From: Phocoena phocoena
Lineage: Eukaryota; Chordata; Mammalia; Artiodactyla; Phocoenidae
Direction: 5' to 3'
NCBI RefSeq assembly: GCF_963924675.1
Contig: NC_089236.1
Span: 59,977,306-60,041,305, forward strand
DNA: 64,000 nt
Positions 25,851-37,163 of the stretch are shown one piece after another (the stretch's first letter is position 1; every line of letters starts with the position of its first letter). The position numbers and the translations under genes are program-made. The notes beneath the pieces were generated by a model. It did not search any database and was not told the origin of the DNA. It worked only from the letters and a program-made list of their open reading frames with translations.

Positions 25851-28098
25851 TAAATTCTTTGGGGGAAAACAAATAGTTACCCCGCCCCCGCCCTCCATTA
25901 AAAAAAAAAAATCTGAGAATCTGAGAATGTGCCGCGTACCCGCGAATTTACATCGGAGGTGCGTTTCCCAGTCAGAATGTCAGCCTTCCCTGGCTCATTC
26001 AACTTTATTTTTTCAAATTTTGGGGCTCCTTTGATGGCAAGAAGGAGGGGAAAGGGAGTGGGGTGAGAGGAAGCTCCTCGACCCTGGCTATCCAGAACTG
26101 AATTAAAGTTGTAAACGCTCGAGTTTAATATTGGCTGGACACATTTTGCGATGGCCTGTCAGAGGGGCGGCAGGTGAATGGGGGCGGGGAAGCACCGGGA
26201 GGGAGGGGGAGGGGACCCAACCCCACTTGAATGGATGTGCAGATTTGATCCCGCGGAGAACGGAAATTTCAAGGTAAACGTTTTGCTTTCATAGAGGGCG
26301 TTTTTGCCGCTTTTAAGCCGGGAGGTGTTTGTCGTTGCTTTGGGAGGTCGGAGATACTTGAGACGTTTATACACTGTGGGTTCCCATTCGTCTCGACACG
26401 TCTGGGTGGCCACACGTGAATGATTCGCAGGCACACTTGCAGATGTGCGTGAGAATGCAGGGGCTGTTAATAACGCGGGCTGGAGTCGGCTCGGGGATGA
26501 AGATCGAGGTCTCCAGGCTTGAACCCGTGACTCAGAAACGTCTTGGCTCTAGTTTGAGGTTGCGATTCGACATCAGACTTCGGTGGTGGTGAGGCAGAGG
26601 CAAGGCTGACCAGAGAAAAGGCATTGGTTCTCCGAGCCCAGCATTTCTACTAAATATTCCCACCCCCCCTTCCCCCAACCAACGCAACACGCACTCACAC
26701 ACACTCACACACTCGCTCCATTTATGTCCTTGCCTTTATGAGTGCTGCTGTCGACTCGAAGTAGGAAGTCGAAGGAAGCCTTTAAGGGGACAAAAACAAA
26801 GCCAGAACGAAAAGGGAGAGGGGCTCAGATTGATTCCTTGGGGAGATGAAATTCGGATATTAAAGCACTGGCTTGTGTCACTTGCTGTTCTCCCTCCCTT
26901 ACACCCTTCTATTTTGCCTCTTAATCAGCCCAAGTCCCCTTTCTCGGGGGGCAAAAGGGGGGGGGGTAGGGGGAGTAAAGCACTGACAATTAAATGTAAT
27001 AAGCAACTCCAAAGACGGGGATGCTGGCGAGGCGGTAGTTCACTCCAAATCTTGCAAATTCGGTAGGGTTAGCTTTGCATATCGTGGCAAACAGACGCGG
27101 AGCCCGAGGTTAGAGAGACTTTGGCGCTGGTCCTTGGTTTACTTTTAGCTGGTTCCCGGTAAGCAGTAGGAACGTCCTAAACTCCAGGTATTGAGAGGTG
27201 TTCCGGGATTGAGGATGCTTTCGCAGAGTTCTTTGTAATCCGTCGTGCAGAACTATTTCAGTGGCTTAAAGATGCGGTTTAGTAGCGTCGCTGACATGAT
27301 CTATGAGGAGAAGTGGACGCAGGGCGCTCTCAGGGAAGAGAGCTGCTAAGTGGCACCGTGCATGCAATTAGGACGCTGATGTGCTTAATAGCGTGATAGT
27401 GAAGTCCACCATCAAAGCGAACGCGCTCTCCTTTTTCTCCATACTCAAAGCTCCTGGAGAAAATTGGTGACTTAAGAGCTTCTTCTGGGTCCTTTTGATG
27501 CATTATCTTGCATCCTTTTTGCCTCTGGAAAGCATTCTTTAGGTTCTCACTCTGGCATTTCCAGCGATGGTTTTAAAATAGCCAAAGTATTGTGGCTCCT
27601 GGCTTTTCTGTGAAAATGGGAGACCTTCACTGTGAACTGTCACCTGAAGAGGTTCAGAAGGAAAGGCAGAGGGACTGGGTATAGGTGAGGTGGGGAACCT
27701 TGTAAAATGGTGCTTCCTTTCTCTTAAATTAGAGCCATGAAACTGAACTGACAGCCATTTTATGTATATTTATGGATTGGTTTAAAAGTGGGGGGGGGGA
27801 ACCGGGAAGAATACTAAAATGGGACTTTGCCTAACCTGCCCTTATCTTGTAAAGAGCAGTATGTTCCTATTGTCATTAGGAAATGAAATCAACCTTTAAA
27901 TCAAAATGAATGTCAGATTTTAATAAAGTCTGGAGAATTTCGAGGTACCACGGACGGTGGAGGGGGAGGGGAGGTTCATTCTTATCCCCTCCTTCTGGAT
28001 TTCAGAGAAGTAGTATTAGGAAAGAGAGAGACTTTCTGATTGATCCCTTAAATTTTTGTCATATTCTGTTGTTTCCTGTTTTCCTCTCTCCCTTGCAG
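25550..28098 (+). other. SLITRK5: SLITRK5 5' UTR intron (favoured model)
   Basis: The acceptor is clear: a pyrimidine-rich tract (28068-28094) then ttgcag ending at 28098, eight bases before the start codon. Two strong donors are visible: ggg|gtaagt at 25550 and aact|gtaagt at 24979. I favour 25550 because it lies nearest the coding exon and at the downstream edge of the CpG island, giving an intron of 2,549 bases. With the other donor it would be 3,120 bases. The intron is GC-rich at its start, free of recognisable transposons, and holds a long G-rich tract at 26946-26973. Transcript data would decide the donor. Confidence 0.6.
26946..26973 (+). other. G-quadruplex-prone tract in the intron
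   Basis: Runs of 6, 10 and 5 guanines are separated by short loops (caaaa, ta). The long middle run can supply two G-tracts, so an intramolecular quadruplex is possible. It is on the sense strand, so it could also form in the pre-mRNA. Confidence 0.55.
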
Positions 28099-28106
28099 GA
28101 GATAAA

Positions 28107-30995
28107 ATGCACACTTGCTGCCCCCCACTAACTTTGGAACAGGACCTTCACAGAAAAATGCAGAGCTGGATGCTGCAGACTCTAGCTTTTGCTCTAACAT
28201 CTCTCGTCCTTTCGTGTGCAGAAACCATCGATTATTATGGGGAAATCTGTGACAATGCATGTCCTTGTGAGGAAAAGGATGGCATTTTAACTGTGAGCTG
28301 TGAAAACCGGGGGATCATCAGCCTCTCTGAAATTAGCCCTCCCCGTTTCCCAATCTACCACCTCTTGTTGTCTGGAAACCTTTTGAACCGTCTCTATCCC
28401 AATGAGTTTGTCAATTACACTGGGGCTTCAATTTTGCATCTGGGTAGCAATGTTATCCAGGATATTGAGACTGGGGCTTTCCACGGGCTGCGGGGTTTAA
28501 GGAGATTGCATCTGAACAATAATAAACTGGAACTTCTGCGTGATGATACCTTCCTTGGCTTGGAGGGCCTGGAGTACCTACAGGTCGATTACAATTACAT
28601 CAGTGTCATTGAACCCAATGCTTTTGGGAAACTGCATTTGTTGCAGGTGCTTATCCTCAATGACAATCTCTTGTCCAGTTTACCCAACAACCTTTTCCGT
28701 TTTGTGCCCTTAACGCACTTGGACCTGCGGGGGAACCGGCTGAAACTTCTGCCCTACGTGGGGTTGTTGCAGCATATGGACAAAGTTGTGGAGTTACAGC
28801 TGGAGGAAAACCCCTGGAATTGCTCCTGTGAGTTGATCTCTCTGAAGGATTGGTTAGACAGCATCTCCTACTCGGCCCTGGTGGGGGATGTGGTTTGTGA
28901 GACCCCCTTCCGCTTACACGGCCGGGACTTGGACGAGGTGTCCAAGCAGGAACTTTGCCCAAGGAAACTTATTTCAGACTATGAGATGAGGCCTCAGTCG
29001 CCTTTGAGCACCACGGGGTATTTACATACCACCCCGGCATCGGTGAATTCTGTGGCCACTTCTTCCTCTGCTGTTTACAAACCCCCCTTGAAGCCCCCCA
29101 AGGGGACTCGCCAACCCAACAAGCCCAGGGTGCGCCCCACCTCTCGGCAGCCCTCCAAGGACCTGGGCTATGGCAACTATGGCCCCAGCATCGCCTACCA
29201 GACCAAATCTCCGGTGCCTTTGGAGTGTCCCACCGCGTGCACTTGCAACCTGCAAATCTCCGATCTGGGCCTCAACGTCAACTGCCAGGAACGCAAGATA
29301 GAGAGTATCGCGGAGCTGCAGCCCAAGCCCTACAACCCCAAGAAGATGTATCTGACAGAGAACTACATTGCCCTGGTGCGCAGGAGCGACTTCCTGGAGG
29401 CCACCGGGCTGGACCTTCTGCATCTGGGCAACAACCGCATCTCCGTGATCCAGGACCGCGCCTTTGGGGATCTCACCAACCTGAGGCGCCTCTACCTAAA
29501 TGGCAACAGGATAGAGAGGCTGAGCCCGGAGTTGTTCTATGGCCTGCAGAGCCTGCAGTATCTCTTCCTCCAGTACAATCTCATACGCGAGATTCAGTCT
29601 GGGACCTTCGATCCGGTCCCCAACCTCCAGCTGCTATTCCTGAATGACAACCTCCTGCAGACCATGCCCTCAGGCGTCTTCTCAGGCCTGACCCTCCTCA
29701 GGCTGAACCTGAGGAGTAACCACTTCACCTCCTTGCCGGTGAGTGGAGTTCTGGACCAGCTGAAGTCGCTCATCCAAATCGACCTGCACGACAACCCTTG
29801 GGATTGTACCTGCGACGTGGTGGGCATGAAACTGTGGGTCGAGCAGCTCAGAGTGGGCGTCTTGGTGGACGAGGTCATCTGCAAGGCGCCCAAGAAGTTC
29901 GCTGAGATGGATATGCGCTTCATTAAGTCGGAGCTGCTGTGCCCAGACTACTCTGACGTGGAGGTTTCCACGCCCACGCCCTCCTCCATCCAGGTCCCCG
30001 CGAGGACCAGCGCGGTGACCCCCGCCGTGCGGTTGAACAGCACCGGGGCCCCCGCGGGCTTGGGCGCGGGCGGAGGCGCGTCTTCGGTGCCCTTGTCCGT
30101 GTTAATCCTCAGCCTGCTGCTGGTTTTCATCATGTCGGTCTTCGTGGCCGCCGGGCTCTTCGTGCTAGTCATGAAGCGCAGGAAGAAGAAGCAGAGCGAC
30201 CACACCAGCACCAACAATTCCGACGTGAGCTCCTTCAACATGCAGTACAGCGTGTACGGCGGCGGCGGCGGCGGCGGCGGCGGCGCTGGAGGCCACCCGC
30301 ACGCGCACGTGCACCACCGCGGGCCGGCGCTGCCCAAGGTGAAGACGCCCGCGGGCCACGTGTACGAGTACATCCCCCATCCGCTGGGCCACATGTGCAA
30401 AAACCCCATCTACCGCTCCCGAGAGGGCAACTCCGTGGAGGATTACAAAGACCTGCACGAGCTCAAGGTCACCTATAGCAGCAACCACCACCTGCAGCCG
30501 CCGCCGCCGCCGCCGCCGCCGCAGCAGCAGCAGCAGCAGCAGCCCCCGCCGCAGCTGCAGCTGCAGCCGGGGGAGGAGGAGAGGCGGGAAAGCCACCACT
30601 TGCGGAGCCCCGCCTACAGCGTCAGCACCATCGAGCCCCGGGAGGACCTACTGTCGCCGGTGCAGGACGCCGACCGCTTTTACAGGGGCATTTTAGAACC
30701 AGACAAACACTGCTCCACCGCCCCCGCCGGCAGTAGCCTCCCGGAATATCCCAAATTCCCGTGCAGCCCCGCTGCTTACACTTTCTCCCCCAATTATGAC
30801 CTGAGACGCCCCCATCAGTATTTGCACCCGGGGGCAGGGGACAGCAGGCTGCGGGAACCGGTGCTCTACAGTCCCCCCAGTGCTGTCTTTGTAGAACCCA
30901 ACAGGAACGAATATCTGGAGTTAAAAGCAAAACTAAACGTTGAGCCGGACTACCTCGAAGTGCTGGAAAAACAGACCACATTTAGCCAGTTCTAA
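28107..30995 (+). CDS. SLITRK5: SLITRK5, SLIT and NTRK-like protein 5
   Basis: This is a complete 962-residue type I membrane protein; I know the human protein as 958 residues. SLITRK5 is a postsynaptic adhesion receptor of neurons. It binds presynaptic LAR-type receptor tyrosine phosphatases (notably PTPRD) to organise synapses and acts as a TrkB co-receptor; mouse loss gives compulsive grooming. Visible parts: signal peptide about 1-38/40 (hydrophobic [18 protein letters not shown]); first cysteine cap C48-C54; first leucine-rich repeats to about 234; C-terminal cap N235-C284 (NPWNCSC); Pro/Ser/Thr-rich linker; second N-cap from C374; second repeats; C-cap N563-C612 (NPWDCTC); transmembrane helix about 661-689, then the stop-transfer KRRKKK; cytoplasmic tail with Gly9 (718-726), Pro8 (798-805) and Gln7 (806-812). 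The Trk-like [10 protein letters not shown] has Y949, 14 residues from the end. The MHTCC start is chosen because it is the family start, has A at -3 and follows the splice acceptor. The frame stays open to 28056, but that part is intronic. Confidence 0.98.
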   Translation: MHTCCPPLTLEQDLHRKMQSWMLQTLAFALTSLVLSCAETIDYYGEICDNACPCEEKDGILTVSCENRGIISLSEISPPRFPIYHLLLSGNLLNRLYPNEFVNYTGASILHLGSNVIQDIETGAFHGLRGLRRLHLNNNKLELLRDDTFLGLEGLEYLQVDYNYISVIEPNAFGKLHLLQVLILNDNLLSSLPNNLFRFVPLTHLDLRGNRLKLLPYVGLLQHMDKVVELQLEENPWNCSCELISLKDWLDSISYSALVGDVVCETPFRLHGRDLDEVSKQELCPRKLISDYEMRPQSPLSTTGYLHTTPASVNSVATSSSAVYKPPLKPPKGTRQPNKPRVRPTSRQPSKDLGYGNYGPSIAYQTKSPVPLECPTACTCNLQISDLGLNVNCQERKIESIAELQPKPYNPKKMYLTENYIALVRRSDFLEATGLDLLHLGNNRISVIQDRAFGDLTNLRRLYLNGNRIERLSPELFYGLQSLQYLFLQYNLIREIQSGTFDPVPNLQLLFLNDNLLQTMPSGVFSGLTLLRLNLRSNHFTSLPVSGVLDQLKSLIQIDLHDNPWDCTCDVVGMKLWVEQLRVGVLVDEVICKAPKKFAEMDMRFIKSELLCPDYSDVEVSTPTPSSIQVPARTSAVTPAVRLNSTGAPAGLGAGGGASSVPLSVLILSLLLVFIMSVFVAAGLFVLVMKRRKKKQSDHTSTNNSDVSSFNMQYSVYGGGGGGGGGAGGHPHAHVHHRGPALPKVKTPAGHVYEYIPHPLGHMCKNPIYRSREGNSVEDYKDLHELKVTYSSNHHLQPPPPPPPPQQQQQQQPPPQLQLQPGEEERRESHHLRSPAYSVSTIEPREDLLSPVQDADRFYRGILEPDKHCSTAPAGSSLPEYPKFPCSPAAYTFSPNYDLRRPHQYLHPGAGDSRLREPVLYSPPSAVFVEPNRNEYLELKAKLNVEPDYLEVLEKQTTFSQF

Positions 30996-31464
30996 AGGCA
31001 GAGAAACTCCCTTGGAGCTTTTGCGTTTAAAACCGACAAGCAAGCAGACACACACCGCAAACACATTTGATTAATTGTGTTGTTTCAACGTTTAGGGTGA
31101 AGTGCCTTGGCACGAGATTCTCAGCTTCGGCGGAAGATACTGAAAGGGTGTGCAATTTCCTTTTAATATTACACGTGGGGAAACATTTGTGTAAACTGGG
31201 CACATCACTTTCTCTTCTTGCGTGTGGAGGAGACGAAGAGTAGGGCTTTACTGAGGGCAATTTGCTTCGCGAGTGACTTGTTAAAGGTCTCAGTAATTTT
31301 TGTAGTGGTTGGAAGTGTTAAGAATGGTGGGAGATGGTGGCGCATAGATTCTATTCTTCCTCTTTTGCTCCCTTCTCCCTCCCCTTCTCCCCCCTTTGAG
31401 CCATGGGTGGGTCTAAATGGCTTTTGTGGAGAGATTAGCACACCCCAACTTTAATAGAAGGTTT

Positions 31465-31565
31465 GTTCTCTCTCTTTCTCTCTCTTTCTCTCTCCCCACC
31501 CCTCTTTCTGCTTTCTCTCTTTCTCTGCCTCCCTGCCTTTTCCTCCTCTCTCATTCCTTTCCTTT
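31465..31565. repeat. Pyrimidine-rich (TC)n/(CTTT)n tract in the 3' UTR
   Basis: Roughly 100 bases are almost purely C and T, including ctctctctttctctctctttc. On the mRNA this is a long CU-rich stretch of the type bound by PTB-like proteins. The 62-codon frame across it is an artefact. Confidence 0.75.
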
Positions 31566-32338
31566 CTTTTTAAAGGATGTGTTTGTATACATTCTGGACA
31601 TTTGAATTAAAAGAACAAACGTATTGTGATCTTGAAAAGATCACCATAGATGTGGACAAATCATTAAAATTACAGAGTTATATGATCCATAATTGATTAG
31701 TCAAAATAACTTATTGATGAAATATACAAATATTTTATTGTAGCACCTATTTTTATATGCACATTTAGCATTTCTCTTTCCTTCACTATTTAGCCTATGA
31801 TTTTCACAGAGGTGTCACACTATATCAGGAGCTGCATTTCCAAAACTGAAGTGATATCAGGAAGGCATTTTAAATCATTAAAATATGGAGAACTTAATGG
31901 CAGAATCTTAAAAGTCAATGCAACCCACCCAATTGGATCTGTAATTTAAAACAAACAAACATTGTATCCTAATGTATAAAAGAAAAAGATTTAGGGCAAT
32001 TAATTGGGCCATTCCAGTGAGAATCATGTGCAAGTTTCTGGTTTTGTTAGAGAAGATTTAAAAGTATTTTTATTAGTCAACCAAAATGATGTATTGATCT
32101 GACTACTATTGTAGCCGATTTTTGATTGTTTAACCAAACCCAGTTGCATTTGTACAGATCCACGTGTACTGGCACCTCAGAAGACCAAATGATGGACTGT
32201 ACAAATCTCTATACAATGTCTTTATCCCTCTGGGCAGCAAGCAATGATGATAGCCACAAACAGGATATCTGTAAGATGGGGCTACTGTTGTTACAGTCTC
32301 ATGTATCCCAGCACATGTAATTTTTAAAATAGTTTCTG

Positions 32339-32344
32339 AATAAA
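32339..32344 (+). terminator. SLITRK5: Polyadenylation signal AATAAA, likely SLITRK5
   Basis: This is the first canonical AATAAA after the stop codon, 1,344 bases downstream. A TGTA element (CFIm-type) lies about 20 bases before it, and T/G-containing sequence follows. Its position fits my memory of a human SLITRK5 3' UTR of about 1.3-1.4 kb. Confidence 0.6.
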
Positions 32345-32365
32345 CACTTGATAACTATGTCACAT

Positions 32366-35300
32366 ATGAGGGACTGAAGTAATGATTACTTAAGGTGCAA
32401 AAGAAACAGCTACGTGTGATTGACTGAATCACCATGATTAATAATTTAAGACATAGTAGCTAACTTCTATTCCTGAAAGAAAAAAAAATGTTCCCCAAAT
32501 TATCAAATATATATAATTACACCTTTGTTGGTTCAGGGAAATATGTTTATCTAAATGTGTCATTTAATGTGTTTATTAATGAAATTTCAACTGTATACTT
32601 GTTTTCCTTACTGAAGTATTCATCTAACATGTGGAGCATGGTAAGTAATGTATTGCACATTGATTTTGTATTTTGTCGTGCCAGTATTATTTATTCGGCC
32701 TACAATTTTTCATAGTTTAACTTGTGTCAAACTACCTTCAACAATTACGATGGGTACTTTACCTCAAATTGATCTATATCCTAAATGTTCAAAATGTTTG
32801 GTGAGTATAAGCTGTTCATCTCTGAGTAAGGTTGGCCAGTGAATTAGATAATATTTATGGGTAGGAAACTTTTGAATTCATTGAAACTTAAAGAGCCATG
32901 TGCTTTATTCGTGTTGGTGGATCTCCCCATAATCTCACCTGGAATGTGTACAACATCAAGGGCTGTTCATGAACTTTATGTTTAAGGAATATTTTCCGTG
33001 GCATTCTGCCACAAAGAGGCAGCATTCATCCGTGAGTAAACTGACAGTAACTACTTGAATTCAGATTGAACAGGTGGTAGCATTTCCCTAAGGGGTTAAA
33101 AAATAATTAGTAATGCTACATTGGCCAAGTGAAGTAAACTATCCCCATTCTGTGTAACGTTTTCCCTTGCAAATTTTTTTTTTCAAAGGGGAAAGGAATA
33201 AACTTAATGCCATGATATTATCATTAAAAAATGTATCTCCTGCTCTCCATCTACCTCCTCCATATTAGATCCAGCATTGTAAGATAAATATAAATACTAG
33301 CATTTGACATCACAGTTGGGGTTGTGGTTAACTTTTTCTTCACAGTGGGAGTTATTTTTCTTCAAAAAATGTCAAAATCGCTTTCACAATATTATTATAT
33401 ATAGATATGGCAGTGTTGTATGATTTATAAAATATTAATACAAAGTGGAATCCTCCATGTAACTAAGTTTTTAGTTCTTAATTGATGCATTAAAAGTAAG
33501 AGGTAAGAATTACATGAAGTCAAAAATGTAGTTCTGGACAATATAAGTAGTTTCCAGAGAAAGTTTGTTGATGTATTTTTCAAAGATTTACAAAATAATA
33601 TTATTATTTTCAAACCAGCACTATCTCACATAATCTTGTTACATATACACTCACTGTAGGTGGTTCATTTCTACCTCTACTCTTAGTAAGGTATCCAGTA
33701 TTTTTTTAGTCTCAAAAAATAACAATTATATGATTTATGGAAAGAAGTTACTTCTAATTTTTAAATTATACTCTTCCCATCTGTATTAAGAGGATAAAAG
33801 TAAACTTATCCTTGCCCTAATAAACTTGAAGAAATTTTAACATGTAGAATCATGAAACTGTATAGAATAATGAATTATTTTTCTCCTTATACATGGTTTC
33901 CTGCCAATACATTAGCATATACAACAGAACATAATTTGTGTGGTTTTGAATTTTGGTTTTTTAGGTATACTGAGTAAATAATTAAATTGGGTATATCAGT
34001 GGTATATGACTGGATTAAGGAACCCTGCAAATTCTCTCCATAGAATTTTGGAGAACAACAATATGTAATGTCTCAGGCATCAATTAAAATTTGGATGCAA
34101 ACTAAGCTTACTCTTTGTGCTTGTTCTATTTGATATGTTGCATAATCTCATACAAATATATCTCCAGGTAGAGATTACAAAATTTTATTTTTATCTATGT
34201 ATATGATTATAGTGTAAATATTTAGTTATCTCAGAGAAAGTAAATATATTCCATGTAAATGTAGATAATTTGTATGCTTATATTCAAAATAATTTACAGC
34301 TAAACTAATGATTGGAGTTATGAATTAATCAATTTTAGCATTAATATCAGACTCAGAACACATCTTTTGTTTGGGCAACAGTATCACCCCTACTTATGTG
34401 AAGTGGAAATTTTTGGTAAATGTTCTGGGTATCCAGCTCTGTCCCTTACCACTGTTCCCTCAACCTCAATAGGAAAATCAAACTAGTGTGTAATGAAAAA
34501 GCCACACAAAATGTGGAAAAGTTTAGAACTTAAGAACTTAATCTAAGTTACCAGTTTCTTGCCCTATATAATTAATTCTATTCTTGTTACTAAGTTAGCA
34601 AATTATTCAAATTAAATATATATACTTTTCTCTCCTTACTCTTATTTCCTGACTCTCTTCTTTTTTTTCCTTACATCTCACTCTTCCTTCCCTCCTTCTC
34701 TTTTCTTATCCTTTCTCTTCTTTATTTTTCAGTAGGGCAAGGGAAAGAGTGAGAATAGTTCAGTCCTTGTTTGAAATGCCAAAAACTGGCTACTTCGTTT
34801 CAAGAGCTCAATAGGTCATTCCCAAAGTCACACAACTCCAAATTAATGAAAATAAAGCAGACCACAAATATGCTTCCAATTCATTTGGAAATACGTTTTT
34901 GTTTTACTTTCAGATGGCCCCAAATTAAGATATTTGCAAAGGTGGCAAAATATTTCTTTTTAACTCATTTTAAGAACAAATTTTACACTGAGAAAGAAGA
35001 ACTGAAAACAACAAAAGAACCGATTTAAACTCTGGAAGGCAGGAGCATTTAATGAATTGTTTTTCAAAGGAAATAAAATATGAAACTGATAATTAAACTG
35101 CTATTAAATTAACTAGTTTATGCATAATGTTCCTCATACCCACTGAAGTTCTCTACTTTGCAAATACAAATATATGACAATAAAATTAAAGTAGTTGGAC
35201 GGACATTAGTCATGTGCCTAAAAATAATTATCTAAGATCTAAATCCTAAGAAACTTATATATCAATTAATATTGCATTTGACAACTGTGCATTTTATCAT

Positions 35301-36615
35301 TAATTTGATTTTAATTCAATTTAATGCCTATCTATAACTATCCATATATATTTCCATTGGTAATATATGTAGCACGTATGTGGCATACAAAAATATATTA
35401 TTAAAGCATGGCATACCCAATTTTCATTTCAATTTTTTAATTATTTTAAATTATACTTTTGTGTTCTATTCTTTAGGCATGTTAGATTGGGGGAAAAGAA
35501 AAGAATCTGATGCAGTATAATCTTTGAGTCTGACAATAATATACTCTTTTCTTCCTCTATTTATGGCAAATCATTTGGCTTACAAGACACAGGTCAAACA
35601 TTTCTCATGGTAGTGGTGCCAGTATTACAAAATGAATAGCTTTTATACTCATTTTTTAAAAGAACAACATTTAACCTTAAATTTGAGTGATTTAGATTAT
35701 TTCTTATAAAAAGAACTTTTGAAGATCAAAACATAAATATTTCATAGAGAACTGATGTAATGCAAATTTGAAATAATTTGACTTTCTCACTTTCTATTTA
35801 CTGTCAAAAAATATAACGATATATGGCATAATGCTAAGTATGTCAGATACATTTTTATTAGATATTAAGAAAGTCATTTACAGAAAAACAGTAATATTCA
35901 TAGAGATATGTTGAGTGGAAGTCTTCCAATGAGTTTTTTTTAAATTAGGTACTTTATCAGTGAACATGAAGGAATATTGTATATTTCTACTATAAAATAA
36001 ACAGGTTCATGCTTCAAAATTACATGTGTTTCTAAAAGTGGAAAATATGAAACAATGATTTTAAGGGTGAATTTTTTTTAAGTTAAGATATGCAGAAATA
36101 GAATTGTGGCTTTTTCAAATTGAAGGCTTATCAGCATCTTGGTCGACTTTCAACAAACTTATATGAAGATCATTACATTTTAAGACATATTTCCAATGTA
36201 TCACAATGTAAACTCAATTCAAATTCGTGATACTCCAGTACTGAAGCATATATATGCTAGTAGCAAATTTTGGTTACTTTTTAGTGTTCTGGAATATACA
36301 TATTTTAGAATTTCTTACAAATTGATTTCTACCACCAGTAATAATTTCTAGTGTTTCCAGCTAACACATTTTTTAAGAATCTTATTGTATAATTCATTAA
36401 AAACACAACTTAATATTGAGTACTGAAACTAAAATAACTATTTTCAATTTGTAATTGAATACATGTCTATTTAAATAAAACATGAAGGGTGGCAGTAACC
36501 CATGTTAATTGATTAGTAAAATTTTTGTCAGATACTCTGCTATAGAGACCTTACCAGTGTGTTTTATCCAAGAGAGGTTCATCAGGCTCTTGTAGACTAA
36601 AATTTTAAATAGTGT
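32366..36615. other. Downstream intergenic AT-rich DNA
   Basis: No gene or named repeat is visible. Short T/C-rich stretches occur near 34625-34735. Additional AATAAA hexamers at 33197 and about 33820 leave room for a longer SLITRK5 3' UTR. The 85-codon frame at 34771-35028 has no recognisable domain. Confidence 0.5.
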
Positions 36616-36850
36616 AAAAATTGATATGTGTATGGGCTTCCCTGGTGGCGCAGTGGTTGAGAGTCCTCCTGCCGATGCAGGGGGCACGGGTTCTTGCCCC
36701 TGTCCGGGAGGATCCCACATCCCACGGAGCGGGGCCGTGAGCCATGGCCGCTGAGCCTGCGCGTCCGGAGCCTGTGCTCCGCAACGGGAGAGGCCACAAG
36801 AGTGAGAAGCCCGTGTACCACAAAAAAAAAAAAAAAAAAATTGAGATGTG
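36616..36850 (+). mobile_element. CHR-2-type SINE with target-site duplication
   Basis: The element starts at 36634 with gggcttccctggtggcgcag. It carries the CHR-2 body ('gtgagccatggccgctgagc', 'tgctccgcaacgggagaggc') and ends in a 19-base A tail. The flanks aaaaattgatatgtg (36616-36630) and aaaaattgagatgtg (36836-36850) form a 15-bp duplication with one mismatch. This SINE type is typical of whales and dolphins. Confidence 0.95.
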
Positions 36851-37080
36851 AAAAGGAATACCTGACTAATAAATATATTTACCTGTAATGGTATATCTGT
36901 ATAAATTATCCATATAAAATCATGCTTTTTAACATTACAATATAATATTTTTGCTCTATTTAAGTCCAAATTCCATAAGAGTATTTCACGTCTGAAAATC
37001 CTAATAATGGGAAAGTTATAGCTATCAAATTTATCTAAATCCTGAGTTTTAATATTGGCTTTAAATCTCCACTCCCAAGT

Positions 37081-37163
37081 ATTGGGTTGGCCAAAAATTC
37101 AGTTCAGGTTTTTCCGTAACATCTTAACAGAAAAACCTGAACGAACTTTTTGGTCAACCCAAT
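37081..37163. mobile_element. Mariner-type MITE
   Basis: This is an 83-bp near-palindrome: attgggttggccaaaaa at the left and its inverse, ttttggtcaacccaat, at the right. The inner arms (ttcaggtttttc / gaaaaacctgaac) also pair. A TA-type target is consistent on the left. It matches the short mariner-derived elements found in cetartiodactyl genomes. It has no coding capacity. Confidence 0.85.

Larger units (their letters stand above)
30996..32360 (+). other. SLITRK5: SLITRK5 3' UTR
   Basis: The sequence after the TAA stop shifts quickly from GC-rich to AT-rich and has no coding potential. It includes a pyrimidine tract at 31465-31565 and several ATTAAA hexamers (for example near 31605) that could act as weaker polyadenylation signals. 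No transposon is inserted in it, unlike the DNA further downstream. Confidence 0.6.
28099..32365 (+). other. SLITRK5: SLITRK5 exon 2 (coding exon with 3' UTR)
   Basis: The exon begins after the ttgcag acceptor at 28098. It holds 8 bases of 5' UTR, the whole coding sequence and a 3' UTR of about 1.35 kb. The end is placed 15-25 bases after the AATAAA at 32339. Later AATAAA copies at 33197 and about 33820 could serve longer isoforms. Having the whole protein in one exon is normal for the SLITRK family. Confidence 0.7.

Noticed and set aside
28056..28106. In-frame upstream extension of the SLITRK5 frame by 17 codons
   Set aside because: It spans the pyrimidine tract and ttgcag acceptor, so it is intronic; the known family start is the ATG at 28107.
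29022..30981. Several 100-150-codon frames on the opposite strand and in other frames of the SLITRK5 coding exon
   Set aside because: They mirror the coding sequence, including the Gly, Pro and Gln repeats, and show no independent features.
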